Shown here one piece after another: positions 53,564-63,388 of a stretch of 64,000 nucleotides of DNA. The DNA comes from Flavihumibacter soli. Its GTDB lineage: Bacteria; Bacteroidota; Bacteroidia; Sphingobacteriales; Sphingobacteriaceae. Below the pieces are notes generated by a model, which did not search any database, was not told the origin of the DNA, and worked only from the letters and a program-made list of their open reading frames with translations. The stretch lies in assembly GCF_010692725.1 (NCBI RefSeq), contig NZ_JAAFZB010000096.1:372001-436000 (forward strand), given 5' to 3'. Numbering within the stretch: position 1 is the stretch's first letter; each line of letters begins with the position of its first letter. Position numbers and translations under genes: made by a program.

Positions 53564-55488
53564 TGAATAGTTTTTTTGCCCGTAAGTTTGTCATCCAGGG
53601 AATATTTATAGTTGTTGCACTTATATTATTAACCCGGATATTTTACATCCAGGTTATCAGTGATAAGTATCTTCTATCAGCCAATAATAACGTCCTGCGT
53701 AAGATCCTGATCTATCCGGCGAGGGGAATTATCCTTGACCGCAATGAAAAGATACTGGTGCAGAATGAGCCTGTCTACGACCTGATGGTCATCCCGAGAG
53801 AAGTTAAACCGTTCGACACCCTTCAATTCTGCAAACTCATCGGCATAGACAAAGAAGGTTTTGACAAGCGTTTTAAAAAGGCTAAAAATTACTCGCCCTA
53901 TAAGGCCTCTATTTTTGAAAAACAGCTTTCCGCACAAACATTCGCTACGTTCCAGGAAAGGTTATTTGAATTCACCGGTTTTTTCGTTCAAAACAGAACG
54001 GTCCGCCGGTATCCAGACAGCACGGCAGCGGCATTTCTTGGGTATATAGGGGAAGTTTCAGAAAAGGCCATCGAGAAGTCAAATGGTTTTTATCGGCAGG
54101 GAGATTATATCGGGATAAGCGGCGTGGAAAAATCTTACGAAGAGCTGCTGCGAGGCCAACGCGGCGTTCAGAACTTGATGGTTGATGCATTGAATAGACC
54201 GAAAGGCCATTTTGCAGACGGGAAATATGATACTCTTGCGGTATCGGGGGAAAGACTTATCTCATCGATGGACAAGGATCTGCAGAAATTCGGAGAACAG
54301 CTGATGAACAATAAGATCGGAAGCATTGTCGCAATTGAGCCATCAACCGGCGAAATTCTCTCGCTTGTCAGCAGTCCCGGTTACGATCCTAACCTGATGG
54401 TTGGCAGGCAGCGCGGCAACAACTACATGAAGCTCCTTAATGACCCGACCAAGCCGATGTTTATCCGGCCTATCCAGGCAGAATATCCACCTGGGTCCAT
54501 ATTCAAAGTGATCAATGCCCTTGTAGCCCAGCAGCTTGGCCTGATCAGTCCTCAGACAACCTACTATTGCCCCGGGGGCTACCGCTACGGAAAAAGGGGA
54601 TTTATGGGCTGTACCCACGTTCACGGGTCGGTCGATCTTTCCAAATCTATTGCAGAGTCCTGCAATACCTATTATGGTTATACGTATAGCCTTATGATTG
54701 ACCGCGCAGGCATGCGACCGGTGAATGCATTTAACAGGTGGCGCGGAGCGGTAGCAAAGTTTGGGGTTGGAGACCGGTTGAATATAGACCTTCCAAATGA
54801 ACGCAAAGGCTTACTACCGACATCGGATTTGTATACCAAACGCTGGGGGAGTGACAAATGGAGATCAAGTTTCAACATCTCTCTTTCTATCGGTCAGGGT
54901 GAGCTTGGCATAACTCCTTTACAGATGGCTAACGTAATGGCTATTGTGGCGAACCGGGGATACTATTTTAAGCCCCATTTAATCCAGGCGATTGGTGAAA
55001 AAAAGGTCATCAAAGCTGAATATACCAAACGGAATGACGCGGGAATTGACCCTAAATATTTTGATGTTGTTATCCAGGGTATGAGCGAGGTGGTAAACTC
55101 GCCGAGCGGAACAGCTATTTACTCCAGGATCGATGGAATCGAGATGTGTGGAAAGACCGGAACCGTTCAAAACCCACATGGGGCCGACCACTCCGTGTTT
55201 GTTGCATTTGCCCCACGTGATAATCCCAAGATTGCCATTGCGGTGGTGGTTGAAAATGCTGGCTTTGGATCCACATGGTCGGCGCCCATTGCCAGTTTAA
55301 TGGTTGAGAAGTATATTACCCGTAATATTTCAAGGCCTAAAGCTTATGTTGACCGTTTGCTGGACGCCAATTTGCTCCCTGGGTCAGTGAAGCCTAAGCC
55401 GGCCAACAAGCAAAAAACAGATACAAATAAAGTAAAGACGCCGGTTAAACTTGTACCGGCAACAACCACTCAGGTCTCCACAGAATGA
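53563..55488 (+). CDS. mrdA: Penicillin-binding protein 2 (peptidoglycan transpeptidase)
   Basis: The 641-residue class B PBP has one N-terminal membrane helix (FVIQGIFIVVALILLTRIF), a pedestal domain, and a C-terminal transpeptidase. The active Ser312 is in PPGSIFKV (SxxK). SCN is in AESCNTYYGYT, and KTG is in MCGKTGTVQNPHG. The C-terminus adds a basic, Lys/Thr/Pro-rich tail. It crosslinks lateral wall peptidoglycan together with RodA, the next gene (4-bp overlap). Confidence 0.95.
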   Translation: MNSFFARKFVIQGIFIVVALILLTRIFYIQVISDKYLLSANNNVLRKILIYPARGIILDRNEKILVQNEPVYDLMVIPREVKPFDTLQFCKLIGIDKEGFDKRFKKAKNYSPYKASIFEKQLSAQTFATFQERLFEFTGFFVQNRTVRRYPDSTAAAFLGYIGEVSEKAIEKSNGFYRQGDYIGISGVEKSYEELLRGQRGVQNLMVDALNRPKGHFADGKYDTLAVSGERLISSMDKDLQKFGEQLMNNKIGSIVAIEPSTGEILSLVSSPGYDPNLMVGRQRGNNYMKLLNDPTKPMFIRPIQAEYPPGSIFKVINALVAQQLGLISPQTTYYCPGGYRYGKRGFMGCTHVHGSVDLSKSIAESCNTYYGYTYSLMIDRAGMRPVNAFNRWRGAVAKFGVGDRLNIDLPNERKGLLPTSDLYTKRWGSDKWRSSFNISLSIGQGELGITPLQMANVMAIVANRGYYFKPHLIQAIGEKKVIKAEYTKRNDAGIDPKYFDVVIQGMSEVVNSPSGTAIYSRIDGIEMCGKTGTVQNPHGADHSVFVAFAPRDNPKIAIAVVVENAGFGSTWSAPIASLMVEKYITRNISRPKAYVDRLLDANLLPGSVKPKPANKQKTDTNKVKTPVKLVPATTTQVSTE

Positions 55489-56744
55489 ACAATCAGAGAA
55501 GCCTTTTTTTTAATGTCGACTGGATAGTAATCCTAACTTTCCTGGCACTCTGCATCATCGGCTGGTTCAACATTCATGCTGCCGTTTATAATCCAGAAAA
55601 ACCCAGCATTTTCAATCTGGATACTAATTACGGAAAGCAGCTGATTTTTATCATATCTGCACTTATTCTGGGCTTTGTTATCCTCCTGTTAGACAGTAAG
55701 TTCTTTAATACTTTTTCGCCTGTATTTTATGGCATCACCCTCCTCCTCCTTGTGCTGGTACTTGTTGTCGGCAGAAATGTGGGCGGTAACCAGGCCTGGA
55801 TTCCGATCGGTAGCTTCCGGCTACAGCCATCCGAGTTCGCCAAATTCTCTACCTGTTTATTGTTGGCAAGGTATCTGAGTGCTATTAACACAAAAGTTCA
55901 GGACCTACGGACACAAAGCGTCTGTGCAATTATCCTGTTAATTCCGATGGGTTTAATTATGCTGCAACCTGATACAGGTTCTGCACTAACTTTTGGATCA
56001 TTAATATTTGTGCTTTACAGGGAGGGTTTGTCAGGTTATTTTCTCGTGATCGGAGCAATTCTAATCGCGCTCTTCGTTCTAACGCTCCTCCTCAGCAAAC
56101 TTTATCTGATCGCAGCGCTGATCCTGATTTGCGCCTTACTGATCTATAACTATAAAAAGAACAGGGCATTTATCACCACTGTCATCTATGGATTTATCAT
56201 TTCAGTGGTCTTTATCTTCTGTGTAGATTTTGCCTATAACAATGTTCTTCAATCGCATCAGCGGAACCGTATCGATGTTCTGTTGGGTACAGTAAAGGAC
56301 CTCAAGGGTGAAGGCTACAACGTTAACCAGTCAAAGATCGCAATTGGTTCGGGTGGAATGTGGGGCCGTGGTTATTTGCAGGGAACGCAAACCAAGTATG
56401 ATTTCGTTCCGGAACAAAGTACAGATTTTATTTTCTGCACTATCGGTGAGGAATGGGGATTTGCAGGAAGCTTCGTCGTGATCGGACTTTACCTTTTCCT
56501 GCTGCTCAGGATAGTTAATATTGCCGAACGGCAGCGATCTTCCTTTTCGCGAATTTACGGTTATGGAGTGGCGTCAATAATCTTTTTTCACTTTTTCATC
56601 AATATTGGAATGACGGTGGGTCTTGTACCCGTTATAGGTATCCCGCTTCCGTTTATCAGCTATGGAGGATCGTCACTTTGGAGTTTCACTATTTTGTTGT
56701 TTATCCTCTTAAAGCTGGATTCAAATAGAATGGGTATAATCTAA
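55485..56744 (+). CDS. rodA: Rod shape-determining glycosyltransferase RodA
   Basis: The 419-residue SEDS protein has about ten membrane helices. SEDS markers are GGNQAWIPIGSFRLQPSEFAK, MLQPDTGSALTFGSL (catalytic-region Asp), FVPEQSTDFIFCTIGEEWGF and VIGIPLPFISYGGSSLW. It polymerises lipid II and works with PBP2. It overlaps mrdA by 4 bp and ends the elongasome operon. Confidence 0.95.
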   Translation: MNNQRSLFFNVDWIVILTFLALCIIGWFNIHAAVYNPEKPSIFNLDTNYGKQLIFIISALILGFVILLLDSKFFNTFSPVFYGITLLLLVLVLVVGRNVGGNQAWIPIGSFRLQPSEFAKFSTCLLLARYLSAINTKVQDLRTQSVCAIILLIPMGLIMLQPDTGSALTFGSLIFVLYREGLSGYFLVIGAILIALFVLTLLLSKLYLIAALILICALLIYNYKKNRAFITTVIYGFIISVVFIFCVDFAYNNVLQSHQRNRIDVLLGTVKDLKGEGYNVNQSKIAIGSGGMWGRGYLQGTQTKYDFVPEQSTDFIFCTIGEEWGFAGSFVVIGLYLFLLLRIVNIAERQRSSFSRIYGYGVASIIFFHFFINIGMTVGLVPVIGIPLPFISYGGSSLWSFTILLFILLKLDSNRMGII

Positions 56745-56794
56745 TCCTGTTGTGTAGCAGGTTAACTCACACATTCGAGCGATTGCTGCAATAC

Positions 56795-57700
56795 CTAGGA
56801 AAATCGCCTGTTTAGGATCTCGTAAAACTGGTCAACCGTGGCTTGTTTTTCTGACCACTTATTTTTAACCGCGTAATTCTGTTTTAGAAAATTCTCTGCA
56901 GCTAAGAAACTGTCGAACCGGTTTACCAGCTCTATAGCTTCGCTGTAAGCCAGGTTGTAGCCTCCAAAAAGATCACGAACAAACATAAGCTTATCATTCA
57001 GTTTGATCATACTTTTTAAATCCTTCTCTTCCTGCGAAATAATTTTTGCAGCCATATTTTCCTTATTCATGCCTGCCGAGAGAATCTCATTTAGAGTTGG
57101 AACCTTTCCGTCCGCCTCAGTGGGTCCGGATGGATCTTCCTTAACTAAGAGGTCGGGCACCAGGTCTTTTGCCGATTCATCAGGAAGATTCTCCGATGAA
57201 AAAGAACTGCTATTAATCGGAAGCTTATAGCTTTCCTCTAACGGATCGGGTACTTGCGGGGTATTAACGATTCTCACTTCCGCCGCTCCGGCACCTTCCG
57301 GTAAGGTGTGTGACTCTTCATCGCTAACGGTTAAGTCTTGTGGCGGTTCTGGTCTAAACCATTCGCCCTCCTTAACTGCTGCAGGATGAGGGCGCGTTTC
57401 TTCCGGGAGCGGAATTGCTTCATTTACTGGAAACTCAATATGGACTTCAGGAACGGGCTTAGCGGTTGTCGTTTCGATCCGTACTGGCTGTGCAGGAGGA
57501 TTATTCTGGTTCAGCAGTTCAGGGCTACCTTCGAGTTTTTTCAGGATTGCCAGATGCTCTGCGAGAAAGTGTGAATTCGCAATGAATAGTTCTAGTTCCA
57601 GCGGGTTAATATTTTCAGGATTTTCAGCGAGGTACTGATATTGTTCAGTTAACTCAGATATAATACCGCCGATCTTCCGGAAAATAAGTGTCTTGTTCAT
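56795..57700 (-). CDS. Hypothetical protein with helical ends and low-complexity middle
   Basis: The 301-residue cytoplasmic protein has an N-terminal helical part (1-65, LTEQYQYLAENPENINPLELEL) and a Pro/Glu/Ser-rich middle (about 70-215, for example EETRPHPAAVKEGEW). A conserved-looking helical C-terminus follows (about 232-301, NDKLMFVRDLFGGYNLAYSE). The C-terminal block recurs in Bacteroidota proteins of unknown role, from memory. It is convergent with rodA, and the two stops are ~50 bp apart. Confidence 0.6.
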   Translation of the reverse strand: MNKTLIFRKIGGIISELTEQYQYLAENPENINPLELELFIANSHFLAEHLAILKKLEGSPELLNQNNPPAQPVRIETTTAKPVPEVHIEFPVNEAIPLPEETRPHPAAVKEGEWFRPEPPQDLTVSDEESHTLPEGAGAAEVRIVNTPQVPDPLEESYKLPINSSSFSSENLPDESAKDLVPDLLVKEDPSGPTEADGKVPTLNEILSAGMNKENMAAKIISQEEKDLKSMIKLNDKLMFVRDLFGGYNLAYSEAIELVNRFDSFLAAENFLKQNYAVKNKWSEKQATVDQFYEILNRRFS

Positions 57701-57893
57701 ACGATTGAGTTTACTTTTTTAAAACGCTCAAAGGGGCTGATTTAGCATTACGTCAGTACCGCTGAGACCGATAAATATAAGGACAATTATAACTACCATG
57801 CCTCAGAATGTTGACACTTTGCTGTCGAAAATCAATTTAATTAAACTGAAATTCCAGATATTAGCCGCCGGAAATCAGAACATATTAAGGCAG

Positions 57894-58469
57894 ATGTTGT
57901 TTAGCGAGCATAATTTTAAAAGAAGAAAAGAACTGGGAGGCAGCATCGAGGTTATTTGCGGATCTATGTTTTCAGGCAAAACCGAGGAATTGATTCGCAG
58001 ATTGAGGCGGGCCCAGATAGCAAAGCTGAATGTTGAGATCTTCAAACCCAAAACAGATGTTCGGTATGATGAAACAGCTGTGGTTTCGCATGATTTAAAT
58101 TCAATTCAATCCACTCCTGTGGAGAACTCGGCAGCGATCCTGCTCCTGGGAGCAAATACAGAGGTTGTTGGGATCGATGAAGCTCAATTTTTCGATGAAG
58201 GATTACCTGAAGTCTGCAATAAACTCGCGAACCGGGGCATCCGGGTGGTTATAGCCGGTTTGGATATGGACTTCCAGGGTCAGCCATTCGGACCGATGCC
58301 CGCGTTAATGTCTATTGCTGAACTGGTTACAAAAGTGCATGCTGTCTGCGTACAGTGCGGCGGTCCGGCTACATATTCATACCGTACCGTAGCCAGCGAG
58401 AGTAAGATCTTGCTTGGCGAGAAAGAAAGCTATGAACCGCGCTGCCGTATTTGCTATAATTCTTTATAA
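57894..58469 (+). CDS. tdk: Thymidine kinase
   Basis: The ~191-residue type II thymidine kinase has P-loop GSMFSGKT (residues 23-30), the [11 protein letters not shown] Asp/Glu block, [15 protein letters not shown] and zinc-binding Cys pairs CVQCGG and CRIC. It phosphorylates thymidine with ATP in the salvage pathway. The frame is open back to ATG 57798, but family members start at the equivalent of [11 protein letters not shown] (57894), and the extra 32 residues have no homology I can see. Confidence 0.93.
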   Translation: MLFSEHNFKRRKELGGSIEVICGSMFSGKTEELIRRLRRAQIAKLNVEIFKPKTDVRYDETAVVSHDLNSIQSTPVENSAAILLLGANTEVVGIDEAQFFDEGLPEVCNKLANRGIRVVIAGLDMDFQGQPFGPMPALMSIAELVTKVHAVCVQCGGPATYSYRTVASESKILLGEKESYEPRCRICYNSL

Positions 58470-58482
58470 TTGCTCTTAACGA

Positions 58483-61332
58483 CTATTTAACTACCAGCAT
58501 TTTTATCGATAGCTGTTGATTATCATAATTCATGCGACAAAAGTACATTCCGCTTGTGAGCGTACTGACATCAACATCCAGCCTGTAAGAACCTTCACGC
58601 AGACTTTCGCTTAGGATCGTCTTAACATGTTTTCCCATACTATTAAACAAGCTGAGACTGGTAGCACCTGCCTTGGGTACACTGAATTCGATGGTGGTCC
58701 TTTGATTCGCAGGGTTAGGATAATTTTGCTTTAGCGAAAATCCGCCGTCCGGTAAAGGTCCCGGGTTTAAAATGGAATTATATTTACTTTCAGCAGCCGT
58801 AGCACTGGTTTGAAGATCCTGTAAATTATCACCGCCTATTATCGCAAAGGCAACTTTAACAGAGCCATTCGCAGGAATGTCGTAAGGCCCGGAACCCATA
58901 ACAAACATGACATCATAACCGTTTGCAGGACTGCCGCCAAGGCCCGACGATTTAATTCCACTGGATAAGGTTTCATATTTTTCAGCCAAACTAAACCCAC
59001 CACCGGTTTCAAGCGGATCACCGGTCACCTGGTATGACATAGGATAATAAGCGGCCGGCGCAACGCTCTTAAGAAGTTTCACGCCGGCATATTTAGTGCC
59101 TGCAGCTTTGCCGTATACATAACCCATTCGGTTTATTTCATCATAGTGCGTGATATCCCGGCTATTCTCATCTATATCCCAATCAGAAAATAAGCCAATA
59201 TAAACCCCCGTCAGCGGGGTGGCATTTTCATTGAACACTTCATATTCGGCAATAATATATTTATCATCTGGAACTTCAGTATAGGCAAGCTGCCTGTGTT
59301 TGACATAAATGTTCAGGAACCCGGGATTCATTGAATCATCGAATTCCGATCTGCCTTCAAATGCAGCTTCAGAATTGTTAACTCGGCCGACCCGTACGCG
59401 CTTCACAAAGTGCTCATCACTTTGACCGACATCATTGCGGGCGTTATTGGAAACCCGGGCAGGCGAGTTACCGATCATCAATGAAGCTTCATATAGCATG
59501 GGCTGGCCTTTATAAGCGAATCCAATACCATTCACTGCCTCCGGCGAACTATATCCGATCCTGCCATTACTGGTAACCGTGGAAGACACATTATTAACTT
59601 CAATATTCAAATAATCCAATGAAACGATCACGTTGAATATTTCAAAATCATTATAATTTCCCCCATTCGAAGTGTAACTAAGTTTAAACTGCACTTCCTC
59701 ATTATCCGACGCGTTAGACCTGACAAATACCCTGAAAGGCCCTATCGAGGTTTTAGTTTCCAAAGTGCCTAGTGATCCAATATTTATTTGGCTATCAATT
59801 ATTTGAACATGCGTATTAGTAGTTGATAGATTTACAACCAGACCTGATGCAGGTGCAAGAAAGTTTTTGATATCGAAATATATTTTTATTGTATCTCCCG
59901 CCGGTATCGCCCCGTTACCTTTATCAACAACCGTTAGATTTTGGTTCCTGATAGAAGGCGATGCCTCGTTTACAGCCCGTAAAACGTTAAGTCTGCCTTT
60001 ACCTAATTGTCCGGCATAACTCGGATTATTATCGTCAATTCTATCCGAGGTGATCCGGAGCTGTTCACCTACCTGCAACATCGTCAGATCAGGGAATTTA
60101 GCTTTTACAAGGGCAGCTGCACTGGCGAGCATCGGAGCCGACATAGAAGTACCCGAGCGTGAACCATAAGCGCCATTGTTCCGGGTATTGTAGATTGCCG
60201 ATCCGGGAGCAGAAATATCCACAGTTGATCCATAATTCGAAAAAGAACTTTTGAGATCATTACTTCCTACGCTTGCAACCGATACCACTGCCGGGTATGA
60301 GGCAGGATAATCAGGTACGCTGGTATTGTCATTCCCGGCTGCTGCCACGATCAGGCAACCTTTTGCGATGGCGTAATTCACTACATCCTGGCCGAAAGCG
60401 CCTCCGCCCGGTCCGCCCCATGAGCAGTTGATGATCTGTGCACCATGATCTGCGGCATACTTTATACCCTCATAACCACGGTAAATAGCCCGCGAATTAT
60501 CATCAGCACCTACCTTAACGATCAGTAGCTTAGCGTTGAACGATATACTGGAAACACCTGTCGCATTATCGGAGACTGCGGCAGCGATGCCACTAACATG
60601 AACCCCGTGATCGGTGGAATCGCTCGTAACACTGGGGTCATTATCTTCCTTAATACTACTGGCTGACATCCCAATAAGATCCCACCCGCGATTGTTGTCA
60701 ATATAACCATCGCGATCATCATCAATTCCATTAACCGGATCAGCCGAATTAATAAAAATGTTTGCGGTCAGGTCGGGATGATCCAAGTCTGATCCTGAAT
60801 CGACTATACCTATAACAACATTTGAAGAATTTCTTATCATGTCCCAGGCCTGAGTGGCTTTTACCTGATTCAGATAACTTTGACGGGAAACAAAAAAAGC
60901 ATCGTTTGGAGTATACTGGGTGTAATAAATGTAACTGGGTTCAGCATACTCAATGCTCTCATTTTTTAGAAGTTCGTTAATAACATCATCGATTGGCCGC
61001 TTACCCTCAAAGGTGAACTCATAAATTCTGTCAAGGCCGCTATCATCCTTCAACTTCTTTTTATAAACGGAGGTCTCCTCCGAAACCGGGCTGCTAAATA
61101 TCTTCTTCATGCCCGTTATTTGAACTGACCGTATGCTGACTCCGTTTAAGCGGCCTTTTGCCACTGATGGGAGAGTACTGTCAGCCTTGTACTTAATGAT
61201 CAACTTATTGGGCAAATAATCGCGGGAGTTTACACCTGCAGGAAGCTTGAATATTTTTTGTACCCGCGGATCGTCAGAGGCAAAAACTCCAGAAGTAACG
61301 AGTATTAAAAATAAGGGGAGAAATAATTTCAT
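58483..61332 (-). CDS. Secreted S8 subtilase with T9SS type A sorting domain
   Basis: The 949-residue protein has a signal peptide (MKLFLPLFLILVTSGVFA), an I9-like prodomain (about 40-140), and a subtilisin catalytic domain with Asp178 (IVDSGSDLDHP), His242 (DHGVHVSG), Asn334 (AAGNDN) and Ser396 (SGTSMSAP). A beta-rich region (about 460-860) follows. The C-terminal ~85 residues are a T9SS sorting domain: GFSLKQNYPNPANQRTTIEF, LFNSMGKHVKTI and GMYFCRMNYDNQQ...KMLVVK. The type IX machinery exports such proteins and cleaves or anchors them at the cell surface. Predicted role: extracellular proteolysis. The Ser/Asp/His triad is complete. Confidence 0.93.
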   Translation of the reverse strand: MKLFLPLFLILVTSGVFASDDPRVQKIFKLPAGVNSRDYLPNKLIIKYKADSTLPSVAKGRLNGVSIRSVQITGMKKIFSSPVSEETSVYKKKLKDDSGLDRIYEFTFEGKRPIDDVINELLKNESIEYAEPSYIYYTQYTPNDAFFVSRQSYLNQVKATQAWDMIRNSSNVVIGIVDSGSDLDHPDLTANIFINSADPVNGIDDDRDGYIDNNRGWDLIGMSASSIKEDNDPSVTSDSTDHGVHVSGIAAAVSDNATGVSSISFNAKLLIVKVGADDNSRAIYRGYEGIKYAADHGAQIINCSWGGPGGGAFGQDVVNYAIAKGCLIVAAAGNDNTSVPDYPASYPAVVSVASVGSNDLKSSFSNYGSTVDISAPGSAIYNTRNNGAYGSRSGTSMSAPMLASAAALVKAKFPDLTMLQVGEQLRITSDRIDDNNPSYAGQLGKGRLNVLRAVNEASPSIRNQNLTVVDKGNGAIPAGDTIKIYFDIKNFLAPASGLVVNLSTTNTHVQIIDSQINIGSLGTLETKTSIGPFRVFVRSNASDNEEVQFKLSYTSNGGNYNDFEIFNVIVSLDYLNIEVNNVSSTVTSNGRIGYSSPEAVNGIGFAYKGQPMLYEASLMIGNSPARVSNNARNDVGQSDEHFVKRVRVGRVNNSEAAFEGRSEFDDSMNPGFLNIYVKHRQLAYTEVPDDKYIIAEYEVFNENATPLTGVYIGLFSDWDIDENSRDITHYDEINRMGYVYGKAAGTKYAGVKLLKSVAPAAYYPMSYQVTGDPLETGGGFSLAEKYETLSSGIKSSGLGGSPANGYDVMFVMGSGPYDIPANGSVKVAFAIIGGDNLQDLQTSATAAESKYNSILNPGPLPDGGFSLKQNYPNPANQRTTIEFSVPKAGATSLSLFNSMGKHVKTILSESLREGSYRLDVDVSTLTSGMYFCRMNYDNQQLSIKMLVVK

Positions 61333-61586
61333 ACGATGAGAGCCAATGTAAATATACGAATTACAAGCACCTATAAATATTGGCTTTCAACAGTATTTTC
61401 GTTAACTTAGATAGCATTAACAGCCAAAACACTTAAACTATGGCTTTAATTTCTTCTCAGCAAGATTAAACATTTAAAACTTATTATGTGTTCTCTTGTA
61501 TATTGATTGGAAATTGCCATCCTATTTTCTAAACTTCTAACTTACTAAAACAATTTCTGGCATGTAACTTGAAAAACAGTTTTAAA

Positions 61587-61985
61587 ATGGACATTAAGCA
61601 AAAAATTCTTATCATAGACGACAGCCAGATAGATCTCCCTGTAAGTGCTTTGTTGCTCAAAAACAAATTTCAAAACGCCGAAATTCATATGGCAAGCAGT
61701 GCTGCCAGTGGCCTGGAATGGTTATTAAAACACCAGCACCAGCTCGGACAAGGTCTGGTCATTCTTCTGGATGTGCGAATGCCTGACATGGATGGCTTTG
61801 AATTCTTAAATGCCTACGAACTCTTACCGGAGGAAATAAAATCCAATACGCGGATTATTATGTTATCATCTACATTAGACCCTTTTGATATTCAAAAAGC
61901 GCACAATAACAAATATGTCAAAACGGTCCTAAATAAGCCCTTGCCGGTTTCTGACCTTGCAAACCTGCTTAGCGATATGCAGTGA
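61587..61985 (+). CDS. Single-domain response regulator (CheY-like)
   Basis: The ~132-residue receiver domain has the acidic pair in IIDDSQIDL, the phospho-acceptor Asp in VILLDVRMPDMDGFEF, the Thr/Ser in IIMLSST and the Lys in VLNKPL. There is no output domain. The frame is open from TTG 61569, but ATG 61587 (MDIKQKILIID) is more usual. No kinase lies beside it; the TPR kinase at 26.8 kb is a possible but unproven partner. Confidence 0.88.
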   Translation: MDIKQKILIIDDSQIDLPVSALLLKNKFQNAEIHMASSAASGLEWLLKHQHQLGQGLVILLDVRMPDMDGFEFLNAYELLPEEIKSNTRIIMLSSTLDPFDIQKAHNNKYVKTVLNKPLPVSDLANLLSDMQ

Positions 61986-62020
61986 TCGCTTCGAATCCTT
62001 CACCAATAAAAGCGTGTATA

Positions 62021-63109
62021 TTACCGGATGACCACTCCCCTGGCAACCGGATGTTCTGCCTTAAATTCGAGACCCAGTAAACCGGCTACGGTTTGAGCAA
62101 GTTGCTCCTGGTAGAGTTGCATGTCTTTTCTTATCTCACCCTTTGCGGTAATTCCAGGACCCAATAAAGCAAACCACGTCTCACTTGCGCCAGGAACACT
62201 TTGCCCGTGCTCTACCCACAAATTTTTATTCTGATCACCCCGGCCATGATCCACTGTGATCAATAATGCCGTCTTATCTTTGTAGGCCGGATCGTTTTGT
62301 ACAAACTTCCATATGTCCCCTACCCACTTATCTACCTGCCTGGCGGCATCAAGATAAGAGCGGTATTGACCAGAATGAGCCCATTCGTCAGTTTCTCCGT
62401 AACCGATGTACAATATCTTAGGCTTTCTGGTCTTAAGGTGCTCCATAGCCGCGTAATGAGTAAATACATCCAGGCATTCTCCGCTGCCCCAGGGCCTGAA
62501 GCTATCTGCAAGCATCTGGTTGAGCAGAACTTCCCTTTCAGTCGGGTTATTCCCCCCGGTAGGATTAAAAGCTGACACCACGGGAAAACCTGCACGCTCC
62601 TCATTCAGTATTCTATCAAATGCGCCCCATGCGCCGAAAGCTGCAACCCTGTCCTTATACTTTGCTTGCTTGTTTAAAAATTCCAATATGGTTGTATGAG
62701 GATTTGGAGGATAGTTGTTGGAGTTGATAGCCGAATCCGCGAACCCTGTAAAAAGCTCACTATACCCGGGGTAGGAAAACCAGTGCGGATTCGCATTGTT
62801 TACCTTATTTCCGAGTGTCCGGTTACCGTATAGCTGGCCATGCCTGGCCAAGGTCTCCCAAAAGAATGGCAAAAGCCTTTTTCGCCTTTCCAGATGATTG
62901 CCGGCTCCGTACTTATCATATATATAACTGCTGTCCCCCTGGTTAAATCTTTCTTTGTTCGCTAACACGGTATCCATGCCTTTAAAGACTTCCTGCCAGC
63001 GCAAGCCATCCGAAGTGATGATGATCAGGTTCTCAATTTTTGTTTGCGCCTGCATCAGGCCACTGGAAAATAAAAAAAACATTAAAAGCAGAACTACCTT
63101 TCTCATCAT
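62021..63109 (-). CDS. Alkaline phosphatase superfamily protein, secreted
   Basis: The 362-residue protein has signal peptide MMRKVVLLLMFFLFSSGLMQAQ. The metal-site features of the type I phosphodiesterase/alkaline phosphatase superfamily are present: IIITSDGLRWQEVF (Asp), nucleophile region WFSYPGYSELFTGFAD, YIGYGETDEWAH and LLITVDHGRGDQ. It is predicted to hydrolyse a phosphate or sulfate ester in the periplasm; the substrate is unknown. It is convergent with the response regulator gene. Confidence 0.82.
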   Translation of the reverse strand: MMRKVVLLLMFFLFSSGLMQAQTKIENLIIITSDGLRWQEVFKGMDTVLANKERFNQGDSSYIYDKYGAGNHLERRKRLLPFFWETLARHGQLYGNRTLGNKVNNANPHWFSYPGYSELFTGFADSAINSNNYPPNPHTTILEFLNKQAKYKDRVAAFGAWGAFDRILNEERAGFPVVSAFNPTGGNNPTEREVLLNQMLADSFRPWGSGECLDVFTHYAAMEHLKTRKPKILYIGYGETDEWAHSGQYRSYLDAARQVDKWVGDIWKFVQNDPAYKDKTALLITVDHGRGDQNKNLWVEHGQSVPGASETWFALLGPGITAKGEIRKDMQLYQEQLAQTVAGLLGLEFKAEHPVARGVVIR

Positions 63110-63388
63110 CGCGTTATTTGGGGGCCAGGCTTACTTCCTGTCCATTCGCCAAATCTATTTATCTTAAGGGGCTAATCAAATTCTTAAGGAGAAATGATTC
63201 AAATTTGTCGCTGTACCCAGGGGAAACGCATTAGAGTCACCACCTGCAATTTGTTTTATCAAAAAAAGAGATAGCTTTAAAAATATCGTTTTGACTGCGG
63301 ATTCTATATTCATTTAATTTCAATTACCTGAATACCAGAATGAAACTCGCAATAAATACTCTATAAGGAATTTTAGAATAACAAATTC

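Noticed and set aside
57798-57893. Upstream 32-codon extension of thymidine kinase
   Set aside because: No homology to the family; the standard start aligns with ATG 57894.
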